From positions 3,224,001 through 3,288,000 of the forward strand of contig OY752142.1 of NCBI GenBank assembly GCA_963573315.1: a stretch of 64,000 bases of DNA, in the 5' to 3' direction. The notes beneath the pieces were generated by a model. That model ran no database searches and had not been told where the DNA came from. It saw only the letters and a program-made list of their open reading frames with translations. Below, one piece after another: positions 24,714 through 36,684 of this stretch (position 1 is its first letter; the number at the start of each line of letters is the position of its first letter). The translations under genes were made by a program, and so were the position numbers. This DNA is from Entomortierella parvispora. Lineage: Eukaryota > Mortierellomycota > Mortierellomycetes > Mortierellales > Mortierellaceae.

Positions 24714-25940
24714 ATGTCCTCTTCAGTCCGCAGCCTTCCTTCTTTCCCTCCGTTCCCCTCATTCATCCCGATGCGCCTTCGCATCTCCCCCCGCTCCGTC
24801 GCAAAGTCGCTCTCGACCGTCACTCATCTCACTCATGGCGCCGTGAGCTCAAGTCCAGTCCAGGACATCGCCTCGTTCCTCCAGGACGCCTACCCTGGCA
24901 CCGTCGTGCTCACCGGCGCCGGTGTCTCAACAGACAGTTCTATTCCTGACTATCGGGGCAAGCATGGCACATACACCATGAACCCAGACTACAAACCTGT
25001 CTTTTACCAGGCCTTTGTCAACTCGGACGAAGCCCGTCAACGTTACTGGGCCCGATCCTTCCTGGGCTTCCCGCCAATGATGCGTGCCGAACCCAATCCT
25101 ACCCACTATGCCTTTTCTGCCCTTCAGTCTTCGACAGCTAATTCACCTTCACCTTCATCTTCAACCTGCGCTCCAATGCCTGGATCTATGCCTGGATCTG
25201 TGCCTGGATCTGTGCCTGGATCTGAAACTGTGGTATCCGACACCAAGCCCTTTGTCAAAACACTGATCACTCAGAACGTCGACGGCCTACATCAGAAAGC
25301 TGGATCCAGTGGTGTCATTGAGCTTCATGGGACGCTCCACAAGGTCAAGTGCCTGAGTTGCGGCCATGAAGAGGATCGATCAGAGTTCCAGCGTACTCTT
25401 GCGGCGCTGAACCCCGAATGGAATGCACTGGTCGAAAGTCAATCCAGCTCCAGCTTGTATTCGAGAATGAATGCAGACGGAGATGTGGAGCTAAAGTCTG
25501 TCGAGCAACAGGCCCAGGATCAGGAGAGCCATCGTGCCCCTGTGTCAAAGTTCCTGGACTACCAGACATTCCAGTATCCGCCTTGCGCCTGCTGTGGCAC
25601 AGGGGTGTACAAGCCCAGTGTCGTGTTCTTTGGCGAAAACATTCCTCCGGAAACCAAGGACCGCGCAGCAGAGGCCGTCATGGGCTCCAATGGGCTCTTG
25701 GTCTGTGGAACCTCGCTCGCCACGTATTCGGCGTACCGGCTTGTCAAGCAAGCGCGCGATGTTGGACTGCCGGTGGCGATTGTCAACATTGGCGCGTCCA
25801 GGGGCGACGGCCTGGCAACTCTTCGATGCGACTCGTCCAGCTCGGAGCTGATGGCAGCAGTGGTGGACCGTCTCGGCATGGGGCCTGTAAAAGGACAAAT
25901 AAAGCGGAATCCACGACGGCTGAACGTCGTGGGGTCCTGA
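24714..25940 (+). CDS. SIRT4-like mitochondrial sirtuin (NAD-dependent protein deacylase)
   Basis: Single exon, 408 aa. The N-terminus is Arg/Ser-rich without acidic residues (for example MRLRISPRSVAKSLSTV from the internal ATG at 24771), typical of a mitochondrial presequence. The Rossmann-type NAD site is VVLTGAGVSTDSSIPDYRG; the catalytic block is TQNVDGLHQKAG with the general-base His in ELHGTLHKVKC. The zinc ligands are CLSC and, about 90 residues later, CACC; the distal NAD loop is CGTSLATYSAYRLV. This arrangement fits class II sirtuins (SIRT4 type), which remove acyl, lipoyl or ADP-ribosyl marks from matrix enzymes. Two Ser/Pro-rich insertions interrupt the catalytic domain, one made of four 12-bp repeats. 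Either ATG 24714 or 24771 could start translation. Confidence 0.9.
   Translation: MSSSVRSLPSFPPFPSFIPMRLRISPRSVAKSLSTVTHLTHGAVSSSPVQDIASFLQDAYPGTVVLTGAGVSTDSSIPDYRGKHGTYTMNPDYKPVFYQAFVNSDEARQRYWARSFLGFPPMMRAEPNPTHYAFSALQSSTANSPSPSSSTCAPMPGSMPGSVPGSVPGSETVVSDTKPFVKTLITQNVDGLHQKAGSSGVIELHGTLHKVKCLSCGHEEDRSEFQRTLAALNPEWNALVESQSSSSLYSRMNADGDVELKSVEQQAQDQESHRAPVSKFLDYQTFQYPPCACCGTGVYKPSVVFFGENIPPETKDRAAEAVMGSNGLLVCGTSLATYSAYRLVKQARDVGLPVAIVNIGASRGDGLATLRCDSSSSELMAAVVDRLGMGPVKGQIKRNPRRLNVVGS
25176..25223. repeat. Four 12-bp tandem repeats inside the sirtuin gene
   Basis: Units of type ATGCCTGGATCT or GTGCCTGGATCT encode (M/V)PGS four times, as a hydrophilic insertion in the catalytic domain between the PMMRAEPN region and the NVDGLH motif. 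The repeats keep the frame. Confidence 0.9.
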
Positions 25941-26232
25941 AGAGGGAGTGGCCTGGGTGTTGATATGATTTGCTGGAAGGATTTCCTTTTTTTTTCTCGA
26001 GTAACTGTCCTTGGGGTTGATTTGTCAAAGAAAGAAAGAAAGAGAAGCAAGGGAGAGAAAAAAGAAAAAAAGCCATCTTGCTTGCCCTTTGCCCAATTCA
26101 TTCATCCATCGACTGTATCCATCCCTCCTCCTTCCTTCCTCTCCCTCATCCCCTTCTCTTCTTCTCCGTCTCCCCTTGATCATCAGCCCCTTCCTGTCCT
26201 GCCAGTAGAAACACAGTGCCCATCCTGCCACG

Positions 26233-28712
26233 ATGCAGCTCCAGGCCGAGCGGGATCATTTTGTACATGCGGGCATTGGCGGAGGATCATCTTCTGCTTC
26301 CCCCACTCCCACCTGCTCCCCCACCAATGACTCTCCCCTCTCCTTCCTCTCTGTCGCCGGCCTCAAAAAGCCGCGGGCGAAAAAGACAAAGACCGCGCCC
26401 GCAAGGTCCTCCTCCTCGCCGGCCGGACCCTTGACCACCTCGACCTCCTCCTCGACCTCCTCCTCGACCTCCGCCGCAGCTCATGTCTCGGAGTCGGTTG
26501 CTGCTGCTTCCGCTTCCGCTTCTGCTTCTGCTTCTCCGATGGAGGCAGTTGAAGAGACCGGCATGGCTACCCAGGGTCCAACCATGCCCATGTCTGTGCT
26601 CGTGCCTGTGGCCTGGTCCACACCGCAGGACGCAGATATGACCAGCCCTGTTGAGGAGAGCTTTCGCCCGCTGCCTGAGCTGCAGCCACCCCCCGTTGTC
26701 CCCACCCTTCCTGCAGTGCATCCACACTCGGCCACCCATGTCCTCCCTCCTGCCACCCATCACTCGGCCGTCGCAAGGGGGCCGTCCGACATCCTCGCCC
26801 GACTGCCGTTGGAGCTTTTAATCGACATTTTGAGGTATGTCCGGTGTGAACACAGGTACCATGCACGACACACACACATGGCCCATGAAGCTAACATCCC
26901 ATCCCCGCTCGGCTTCTGATGCATGCAGACATCTGGACGCACTGGACCTGTCTCGTGTTGCCCAGGTACATATTCGGGACGCTTGCATGTGCGCACAAAC
27001 CTCGCTCGTGTCCACTCATCTGACAGTTCCCATCAACCGTGTCCCCCCATCTCTCTCTCTCTCATCTCGTCTCTAGGCCAGTCGACCATGTCTACGCATC
27101 CTCCATGACGAGGCCCTCTGGCGAATCAAAAGTAGAGAGCATCCCCTCTTCTCAGGACGCATGGAAAGTGCACCAGGATTGAGTGGCCCACAGAGACCGA
27201 GGTCCAGACCCTGGTTCGGCCTTTACAAGTACTTGCACTATAGGAGTCTGTCTGCCAAGGACAACTGGTCCCGCGCTCAACCCCAGGCCGTTCATGTTCT
27301 GGAAGGTCATACTGGACTGATATCGAGTCTCGAGATGTCCATGTGGACTTTGGTAACGGCATCCATTGACTCGACTATCAGAGTCTGGGACCTCAGGACG
27401 CTCCAATGCACTCAAGTCCTACGCTCCAATCAATCGCTTACGTGCGTGGCCCAGTCAGAGAGTGCGCGGGCGGCTTGCGCAAGGACATCATTTGGGTATG
27501 TTGTCGTTGCTGAATTTTTTTGTTTGCCTTGGACCAAAAAAAAAAAAACAAAGGCTGGATTCATGTCTAACGCCAAGCATCTGTTCTTACAAAACAGTGG
27601 CCTCTGCATCTGGGACCTTCACACAGGAGAGCTGATTTTACAGGACGACGACGCAATGCCTCAAATTGCATCGTTTCTCTACTTGGATGAAACCTATATT
27701 GGTTATGGACAGTGCGACGGAATGGTTACAGTGTTTGATTGGAGCTCCCGCACCCACCTCGACGTTGTAGGATCATATCAGGCACACGAAGGCGATGTAA
27801 GTTGGAGGTTGTATTTGCTCAGCTGGAACTCCTAATGTAGTATATTGACAAGCAGGTTATGTCTGTTTTTCCCCCTGATAGGTTATACACATCAGTATTT
27901 TGAACCATAATCATGTCATTTCAGCGAGCACGAACGGCGAAACGCTTGTCTATTCCTTAGCGTCGGGATGTATCCTGGAGAGAATATTGCTGCCACATGC
28001 AACACAGGCGATACAGTTCACTCCGACAATCCATGGCGATAAAGTCATGTTTTCGACTCGAGATGCCGTTTACGAATATGAACTCATGCTCGACTATATC
28101 TCGTCCGGATCTTCACGTCCGGGTCAAAAGGCGACACCGTCTACTTTAGAAATAGGACATCATCAAGAATCAGAGCAGGATCACGCGGCAGCGGGAAGCA
28201 GCTCAAAGATGTTCGACAATCAGTTTTCATTCACCACCCGCAACCCTTCACCCCAATCGACAAGAACGTCTCGCTTGGCCACTTCTACAAGGCCGACACC
28301 CCCAGCTGGACGGGTCTGGAAGACCTCCAATAGCCTCTTGTCACAGATTCGACAACGAGTTGGCACTGCAAAAGTCGATAATGAACGACTCTATATACCC
28401 ACGCGTTTCCCCCGACTTGCCAGTCTCTGCTGCTTACCTCGGACAAGCCGTTCTCTGGACCATGGAACGACATCTGCTCGAGATTCCTATGGAGTGTTCC
28501 TACCTAACAATTGCACACGACTGTGCGAGATTTCTGTCTATACCAGGGCCACAAAACAGATCCGGCAGATTCATGGCCCTGCAGTAGATACGGTTCTGGA
28601 AGGGGCCATTCGTAATCCTTTCTACACCACGATGGAGTGCAATGAGCACTGTGCTGTGGTTAGTTCAGGAAGCAAGGTCTATGTTATATCGTTCCTACCG
28701 CCCGAGCCCTAA
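26233..28712 (+). CDS. F-box/WD40 protein, candidate SCF ubiquitin-ligase substrate receptor
   Basis: Five exons: 26233-26834, 26929-26965, 27077-27495, 27598-27796, 27882-28712; 695 aa. A disordered Ser/Ala/Pro-rich N-terminus (about 190 aa) precedes an F-box split over exons 1-3: LARLPLELLIDILRHLDALDLS then RPCLRILHDEALWR. WD40-type blades follow: VLEGHTGLISSLEMSMWTLV with IDSTIRVWDLR, then GLCIWDLHTGELIL, DGMVTVFDWSS and VIHISILNHNHVISASTNGE; the last strand pair is SSGSKVYVISF. F-box/WD proteins dock to Skp1 and recruit substrates to Cul1. The segment coded by about 28250-28500 is low-complexity in the main frame, while other frames look more coding-like there (see findings). The PRL gene converges 92 bp downstream. 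Confidence 0.8.
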
Positions 28713-28763
28713 TGGCAGCGAGAGCGTGAAGGAAGTTATTTCTTTATTTTTTTTTTTTTTTTG

Positions 28764-28769
28764 AATAAA
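28764..28769 (+). terminator. AATAAA poly(A) signal of the F-box/WD gene
   Basis: Canonical hexamer 51 bases after the stop, after a T-run, in the 92-bp gap between convergent genes. Confidence 0.5.
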
Positions 28770-28804
28770 ACTTATTGTACACTACTCTTGAGTCTTGACA
28801 GACA

Positions 28805-30067
<1,263 letters not shown>

Positions 30068-31304
30068 GATGTTGATGCCTGGGATGAAATGGGATGGAAT
30101 GAAAGGGAAGAGATGAAGCAATTGTCAGATGAAGGGCAAAGAAGAGTTTCTTGTTATCAGACAACGCTCACGGTAGGCAGGTCGGCGACCTACATTGATT
30201 GTTGGATAAGGTAAGGCGAATAGGATGGCATGCACGCAGACAGGCAGAGAGTGGGAGGGAGGCTGGGCGAGAAGCGGCAGTGAGGTTGGGGGAGAGGGGC
30301 AAAGTAGAAAGAAGAAAAGAAAGAAAAGAAGGGAGAGAAAAGGGACGGAGGGCAAAGGTTATGAATGTCGCTTCGGAAAAAGGAAAACTCGGGCACGCGG
30401 ACACTTCTCTACTTTGGGAACAGCAAGGACGTGCACCGCCCAGGATCTCTTGGAGGTTCGAACTCCACAGGCCCTGTCCCCGTCTACTGGTTCCCCAACT
30501 TCCCGCTCCTCATCACCCAGAGGTGCGCCACACCCTGCAGGCCCCGACAATAGACAGATGCAACAGCCGTCTTTTCTTTACGCCCTCCCATCTCTGCACT
30601 CTGCCCCAGGCACGAACGAGCATCTAGATCGCTCTCTCCGATCGCGTGGTAGATCAGCAGTGTGGACTCGATTTTTCTTGCTGGACCCCATCTCTGTCTT
30701 GTCAAGAACCCCCAAACCACAATTCCTGGCTGCAGATCGATCTGTGTAACTGTGCTGGCAGTTGGTGCTGCCTACCCTGCCGCACCATCGTCATCTCTTC
30801 CCGCCGCGTCTCAACTACATAGATCTGGCTGTCGATCTGGCACGTGACATCTCGTACCTTCCAAGGATGAAGGATCGACCATCTTTTTTTTTCCAGACGG
30901 TCCGGGGTCCCTCCCCAGCCCAGCCGCCGGCTGTGCACCATCTTTCAGATCTGCAAGAGTGCAACATCTCTTTTGATTTCCAATTGGATCTGTGAGCTGT
31001 TCTTTTCTTACAACAAGATCGTTTTACTCTGACCACATCTTCCGTCATCTTGGCGGTGACCAAACAGTTCTTCCAAGCCGGCTGAACGCCATGGGCCTGG
31101 ACCGTCGACTTTTCTGACACGTAAACGGAGAGGGGGAAGAACCGAAAGAAAAGATCTTTTCTTGAATGAGCTCCTCAAGCTTGTCGATCGGGTTTTAGGG
31201 AAGCCGATGGTGATCCATAGCTATCAAGTTCTTTGTCAGAAAAGATTAGCGTTAGTTCCAACGCTTTTAAACTGCAGCTGGGGTGAATGGCACCATCGAA
31301 ACAC

Positions 31305-31345
<41 letters not shown>

Positions 31346-32656
31346 CGTCAGAGAATGGCAATAGTTCCAAAGTCAGTCATCTATCTAGGTGGATCTAGGG
31401 ACCACGAGTTCTTTCAGAGTAGGTACATCTACCAGGTATAGATAATGTACCTCCCCCTGACGATGTCGAGACTACAACATTACTTCTCCACTTGGCGGGA
31501 ACAACAGCAGGGACCAAATGTAGACGCACATGGAAAGGTCCATAACGTGGCTTGTATTCATCACCCGATTTCTCCCCTCTGCTGACAGTGAAAAATAAAT
31601 GAACTTTCAAGTCCTCAAATGGAAGAGAGAGAAAAGACAGAGTACTAGAAGCTACATTGATCAGGTAGCTCATTGGGTCCAACTGCAAGGGTGCAACTGC
31701 AAGGGTGTAGGGTGTAATTGAATCTGATAAAGAAAAGAACGTTGATAGATGTAGTAAGGTACACACACGCCCTCTTTTACGGCCTCGATCGAAAGATCGG
31801 GGAACATCCTTTGGGCGCTGATTCCTTTGCACGATCTGGCTGCCTCTGAAGCGAATTTATATCTAGACAAACCGTGGAGAGTGTGTTGCACCTGCGAGAG
31901 CGCTACATAAAAAAAAAAACTCCTACTCCCTTGGTCGTTCAAAATCCAGGCAATTGGCGACTCATCTGTCAGCTTGTGCTCCTCAAATTCAGACACAGAT
32001 CGATCCAATTCGAAATACGCCCTCAAACTGGCCTAGCCTTACCGAGGGAAAATTGAAATGAGATGAATGGGATAGATGGCGCTATCCCAGTGAAGGAACG
32101 GAGCCATTCAATCGAAAAGGTTCAGAGAGGAGGGCTTGCCCAGCGGCGTGGAGGCCAAAGGGTAGAAGGGGAGGGTTCACTCTCCGTTGTTACCTTCCAA
32201 CTCATGGCCACTCGCACGACAGCAAGTCAAACGGCCTTTACCTGGCGGAGTCCTCAGGTCTCGCTTCACCCCCCACCGTTTCCTCATCACACACGAAATT
32301 GCAAAAAGAAAACAAATCTGATAAGCCCACTGCGCTCACGCCGTCTTGTGTGTTGTGGTTATCTGATCCAAAACAATAAAGAGACATTGACTGAGTGACC
32401 ATCGCCCGCGTGTGTTGCGGTGTTGCTGCCGCCTGAAGAACGTTGTCAGAGTCCGCCAGGTCAATTACTCACTCTCTTTAGTGCCTGCTACTTCCTCCGC
32501 CGGCTTCCTCCCACAGGGTCCCCCGTCAATTCCCTTCTTTTGGACTGTTTGCGTTCTCCAACCGTTACTATAAGAAGTGAACCGCTTTTTTCATTTCCCA
32601 GCCCTTTTCTTTCCTCAGCACTCCACTCCACAACCCCATCTTCAGTCCTCTCAATC
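30068..32656. other. 2.6 kb region without a supportable gene, between the PRL phosphatase and the MFS transporter
   Basis: Divergent promoter space that is much longer than usual here. It contains purine-rich runs (30240-30350), a (CT)n run at 31307-31342, a small tandem duplication of a GTGCAACTGCAAGG-type unit near 31681-31710, and a perfect 8-bp inverted repeat AGGTACAT/ATGTACCT at 31421-31428 and 31445-31452. Two overlapping minus-strand frames at 31395-32026 look partly coding-like but cannot be joined into a convincing gene. Confidence 0.4.
31307..31342. repeat. (CT)n microsatellite
   Basis: About 18 CT units in the long intergenic region upstream of the MFS gene. Confidence 0.9.
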
Positions 32657-34573
32657 ATGGCAGACACTGAGCCATCGACTTCGTTCAGCTCAAAGATCCT
32701 GGACAGGACCCTCTGGTCTCGCAGGGAATACACCTGGATGCTTGCTGGGTAAGGACGACAGCTCCTTCAGGGTCTTATCGGATCTGTCCTTTTCCTACAT
32801 ACTAACGATGCTCTCCTCACCTTCCCTGCATTCCACTTTTTGCCCTCAATCCTTTGTCTCACCCACCCATTCTCTTGCATGCCCACAGTGTGTTGACCCA
32901 GGCTGTCCTTTACTCATTCGAAGTCAATCTGATGTACGCGTGCGTTGGCGCTGTCACTGCCATCTTTCAGGTTACATCCTTGACGAGTATTCTTCCCACG
33001 ATTCTTCAGATTCTGTCTGCAGCCCTCGTTCCCTTCTACACAAAAATCAGTGATGTTGTTGGAAGAGCGCAGGCCTTGACCATCGCCATGATCTTTTACC
33101 TGGTCGGTTACATCATCCAGGGAACCTCCAACCTCTTTCTTCAGTTTGCTATCGGTCAAATCTTTTATGGCATCGGCTCTACTGGAATGCAGACCTTGAC
33201 CCAGGTCCTGATTGCCGACACGACCTCGTTGGCCAATCGTGGTATCCTTTTCGCCCTCTACGATTTGCCTTCTATTGTCAACGTCTTTGTCACCACCTTG
33301 TTGGCTGATCCTTTGACCGTCAACAAGGGAGCAAACTGGCGCAATGTTTACGTCATTGTTGGAGTCTTGGCTGCCGTCGGTGCCATTGCCATCCTTTCCC
33401 CGCTCTGGTACCTCCAGAACAAGGGTATGAAGAAGACCAAGTTCCAGCGCCGCTCCGTCAAGTGGCTTTTGCACGAGTTTGATGCCATTGGTGCCGTTCT
33501 CATCACTCTCGGTAAGGATTGCTTGCAATAACAAAAACAGATTACAAAACAGCTGCAAAAGGTAAGAAAACTAATCCAGTCCTTTTTTTCATTTCTCAGG
33601 TTTGTCGCTCACCCTTTTGCCCATGATCCTTGCCAGGACCTTTGAGGACAATTGGAAGAACTCCAAAATTCTGACCATGTTCTGCTGCGGTATCTTCTTT
33701 TTGGGCCTCCTCGTCTTCTGGGAGGTGAAGTACACCAACCGTCCCATCATGTCCATGAAAATCTGGTCGAACCCCTCTTGCTTTGGAGCTTTGATTGTCA
33801 TGTTCTTCATGACCGTTCAAGCTTCCATGAACTGGCAATACTACACCTTGTACCTGGTCGTGTCCCGTGGTATCTCTTATGGCGACGCTCTCATGCTTGA
33901 GCGTGGTTACAATGTCGCTTACCTCGTCTTCCAATTGCTCACGGCCATGATGATGAAGCGCTTCAACATCCTTCGTCCCTTCATCTGGGTCGGTATCGTG
34001 ATCCACACCGTCGGTATCGGTCTCATGATCCTCTCCAGAGCCCCCACAGCCTCCAACGCCTTCGTCGTCATCACCCAGACCATTGTCGGCGCTGCCGGTG
34101 GTATGGCCAACATTGCCAGTTCTGTCCTCGTCACGGGCGTCGTGGACAAGAAGGATATCGCTACCGTCATTGGTACGACTCAAATTCTCGGCTCTTTCGG
34201 TTCGGCCTTGGGAGGTGCTTTGGCTGGTGGTATTTGGACCCAATATTTGCCCACCCGTTTGGCCAAGCACATCACCGGTCCTTATGACGAACACTTGGCC
34301 ATGAACAGTCCTTTGGTTTACATCCCCAACCTCGATCCTTTGACAAAGTCTCAGCTTATTGAAGCCTATGGTGATTCTCAAAAGCTCATGTCTATTATTG
34401 CTTGCTGTCTCGCCGTCTTTTGCTGCTTGTCGACCGTGGCTATTAAGCATGTGGATCTTTACAAGGACGAGAAGGACGCTGTCGAGGAGACCCTTGAAGA
34501 GTCCGCGACCATTGAGGATAAGCCTGCCAATGTCTTTGACGAAGAAAAGGCCCATGCCTATGAGGCCAAGTAA
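32657..34573 (+). CDS. Siderophore-type major facilitator superfamily transporter
   Basis: Three exons: 32657-32748, 32889-33511, 33600-34573; 562 aa. A short cytosolic N-terminus (TLWSRREYTWML) leads into multiple membrane spans. The MFS loop motif between spans 2 and 3 appears as FYTKISDVVGRAQAL. Other features shared with the fungal SIT family are GYIIQGTSNLFLQFAIGQIFYGIGSTG, ILFALYDLPSIVNVF, a central cytosolic loop ending LHEFDAIGAVLITLGLSLTLLP, and a long extracellular loop near the C-terminus. SIT proteins are 14-span H+ symporters that import ferric hydroxamate siderophores at the plasma membrane or endosomes. The substrate is not decided by sequence; some relatives carry glutathione or other compounds. 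A poly(A) signal is at 34665-34670. Confidence 0.88.
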
Positions 34574-34664
34574 GAGTCTCATCCCTCCCCACCCACCATG
34601 TATTCATCCTCCTCCTCTTCCCATATTTGCATTTTCTATATCAACATTTATCCTTAATAATAAT

Positions 34665-34670
34665 AATAAA
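34665..34670 (+). terminator. AATAAA poly(A) signal of the MFS transporter gene
   Basis: Hexamer at the end of a TAATAATAATAAA run, 92 bases after the stop. The Sec14-like gene converges 307 bases after the MFS stop. Confidence 0.5.
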
Positions 34671-34880
34671 TACCTTCCATCCATTGCATCACATCTTCAA
34701 AGAAACACCACTTGTGAGTAGTAAGGTGCGCCAAGTCTTTTTTTTAATAATCAGATGGACACCCCGCTGAAGGGCTATTTGGTCCCTGTCTATGCAATGC
34801 TGTGTTGTCGATATGTTTGGATTTGCTCCAAAAATAGAAGGGCAAGATTTGTTTTCTTGCATCTATGGTACTGAGGAAGT

Positions 34881-36211
34881 CTATGCAACCGGTTCGATTT
34901 CCAGCGCCTCACGAGAATTCTTGAGCACATTGGAAGCCGCCCTCCAGTAAGCCTCCTGGTCATAAACATAGTCAGAAGAGCCGCCAAACTCACGCTCCAA
35001 CATGTCTTCGGGAACCGAGTCCAAGAGATTTACAATCTCCGAGTTTTGCTGTGTTGATGAAGAGGTCGCCTTCTTTTGACTGGACTCTGAAGCGTTGGTG
35101 AGATCTACTTCGGACGCTGCTGCGGAGGAGGGAGTGGAGACGATCGATCTAGGCTTTTGCTTCTTCATATCCACGAAGTTAATCTTTGCCTTTGTGACAG
35201 GGTCGAGGAAGGGCGAGATCAACTTGTAGAAAGGGAAGAAGAACCATGGAGCTAAAAGGAGAAAAATAAACATCAATTGAAGCTCTCGCAGTGCAGCCTG
35301 GGCTATGAGAATCCGTTAAACAGGAGAATGGAATACATACCATTGATGATGTAGCCCTTTCCAAGTCGCTCTGGGTAATGGCTTCCGAGGACGTTGATAA
35401 TTTCACGCGCAATGGCAACGCCAGGGTTCTTGGTCATGGAAGAGCCCGCGAAATCGATAATAATGCACAAGTTCTGAACGTTCTTGGGCATCAAAGCGAT
35501 GGCAACCTCGAGGTGAAAGACAACATGACGGATCTGTGCGGGAGAGGCGGCCGTGTTCTCGAGACGGGGCTTCATGTACAAGAGAGGGCGAGACTCCATG
35601 TCGAATCCAGACACATATAGTTTTCCAGGGGCGGTCTATATCATGGGAAAAAAGCAGGATGTCAACAGGGAGGACCAAAACAAAAAAAAAAGAAAGCCGA
35701 AAGTTGATTTCAGTCCCCAACGGTCCAGGGTCGAGATCCAATGGGCAAATTGCCAAAATAACTGTGCGAATCCTGTTTGTACGACATTGCAAAGAGCGAT
35801 GTCTTGATCTGCATCCTTCCCTCCACCCCTTTCTCCTGCAATTGCACAATTGCAACGCAACGTTGGGGTATGTCGTCTTTTTCATTTTACCTCGATCCAG
35901 ATGTCATCGCGCTGGGGGTCATTGGGGAGGTACTGCGCCCGCCAAACGACCGAGTCCTGGACGGCCTGCTTGGCTTCTTGCAGATTCCACTTTCTGCCGC
36001 GGAGATAACGCATCAGGCATGCGTCGTCAGCCCAGTTCTTCTCAGAAGGGGTCTTTGCTACGTTCTCATGAATGTAGGAGCGAAGGGCATCGAGGGTCGA
36101 GGTTTGGGAATCGGTCAGGGGCGCAAGAGGCGCGGGTGGACGGCACTCCTTGGAGGGAGTGAACCTCGGGACGTTGGACGTTGAGAGGATAGAAGAGGCA
36201 CGGCTGGGCAT
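34881..36211 (-). CDS. Sec14-like CRAL-TRIO lipid-transfer protein
   Basis: Three minus-strand exons: 35891-36211, 35341-35635, 34881-35251; 328 aa. The CRAL-TRIO-N helix set is ADDACLMRYLRGRKWNLQEAKQAV followed by SVVWRAQYLP. The lipid-binding CRAL-TRIO core is RPLLYMKPRLENT, NLCIIIDFAGSSM, REIINVLGSHYPERLGKGYIIN and APWFFFPFYKLISPFLDPVT, which is the gate helix. Sec14-family proteins exchange phosphatidylinositol with a second ligand and tune lipid signalling; PDR16-like members act at lipid droplets and the plasma membrane. The last ~110 residues are a Ser-rich linker and a short conserved helix. The gene is divergent from the FHA gene with a 473-bp shared promoter. Confidence 0.9.
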
Positions 36212-36684
36212 TGTTATGAATGTAGATTGAGGAAGAGTGGGGAGAGGGGTGAATGCTGAAGGATGAAGGGTTAGCAGACTGGCTGGAATGGCAGGGTGGG
36301 AGAGAAGAGAAGATTGGAGAGTGGAGAGGGGGGAGGGAGGGGCGAAGGGAATGAAGGAAGGGGAATGGAGAAAGAAAAGGAAAGAATTGCACAGTCGGCG
36401 TCGACGGACCTGACCTGGAGACAAGGACAACTGGTTCCTGCTTCGGGGCGGCATTCTGCCGGGCAAGCGGCGGCTGGGATGGATCCCTTTTTTTGCCTTC
36501 TTTTCTCTGTCCTTGTCTTCTTGTCTTCCTTTCTGTCGTGCACTGCAATGCTAAGCAATGAAGACCGCTGATCAACACATTGATTCGGATTATTATTATT
36601 AGATGCATCCATGTGATCACCTCTCCATTCCACTCTCTTCTTCTCTCTTCATTCCTCACCTGCTGTAGCAGCAACAATCGTCCC
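36212..36684. other. Divergent promoter between the Sec14-like (-) and FHA (+) genes
   Basis: Purine-rich from 36290 to 36370 (pyrimidine-rich on the Sec14 strand) and pyrimidine-rich from 36600 to 36665. No gene is supported. Confidence 0.5.

Noticed and set aside
26287-26763. Gly/Arg-rich 158-codon minus-strand frame
   Set aside because: Antisense to the Ser/Ala/Pro-rich N-terminus of the F-box/WD protein; composition is explained by that.
30451-30466. GGTTCGAACTCC resembling a tRNA B-box
   Set aside because: Off-consensus spacing, and no A-box, cloverleaf or CCA-proximal acceptor pairing could be found around it.
33596-34582. 328-codon minus-strand frame
   Set aside because: Antisense shadow of the MFS transporter exon 3; no family signature, His/Asp/Gly-rich composition as expected of an antisense frame.
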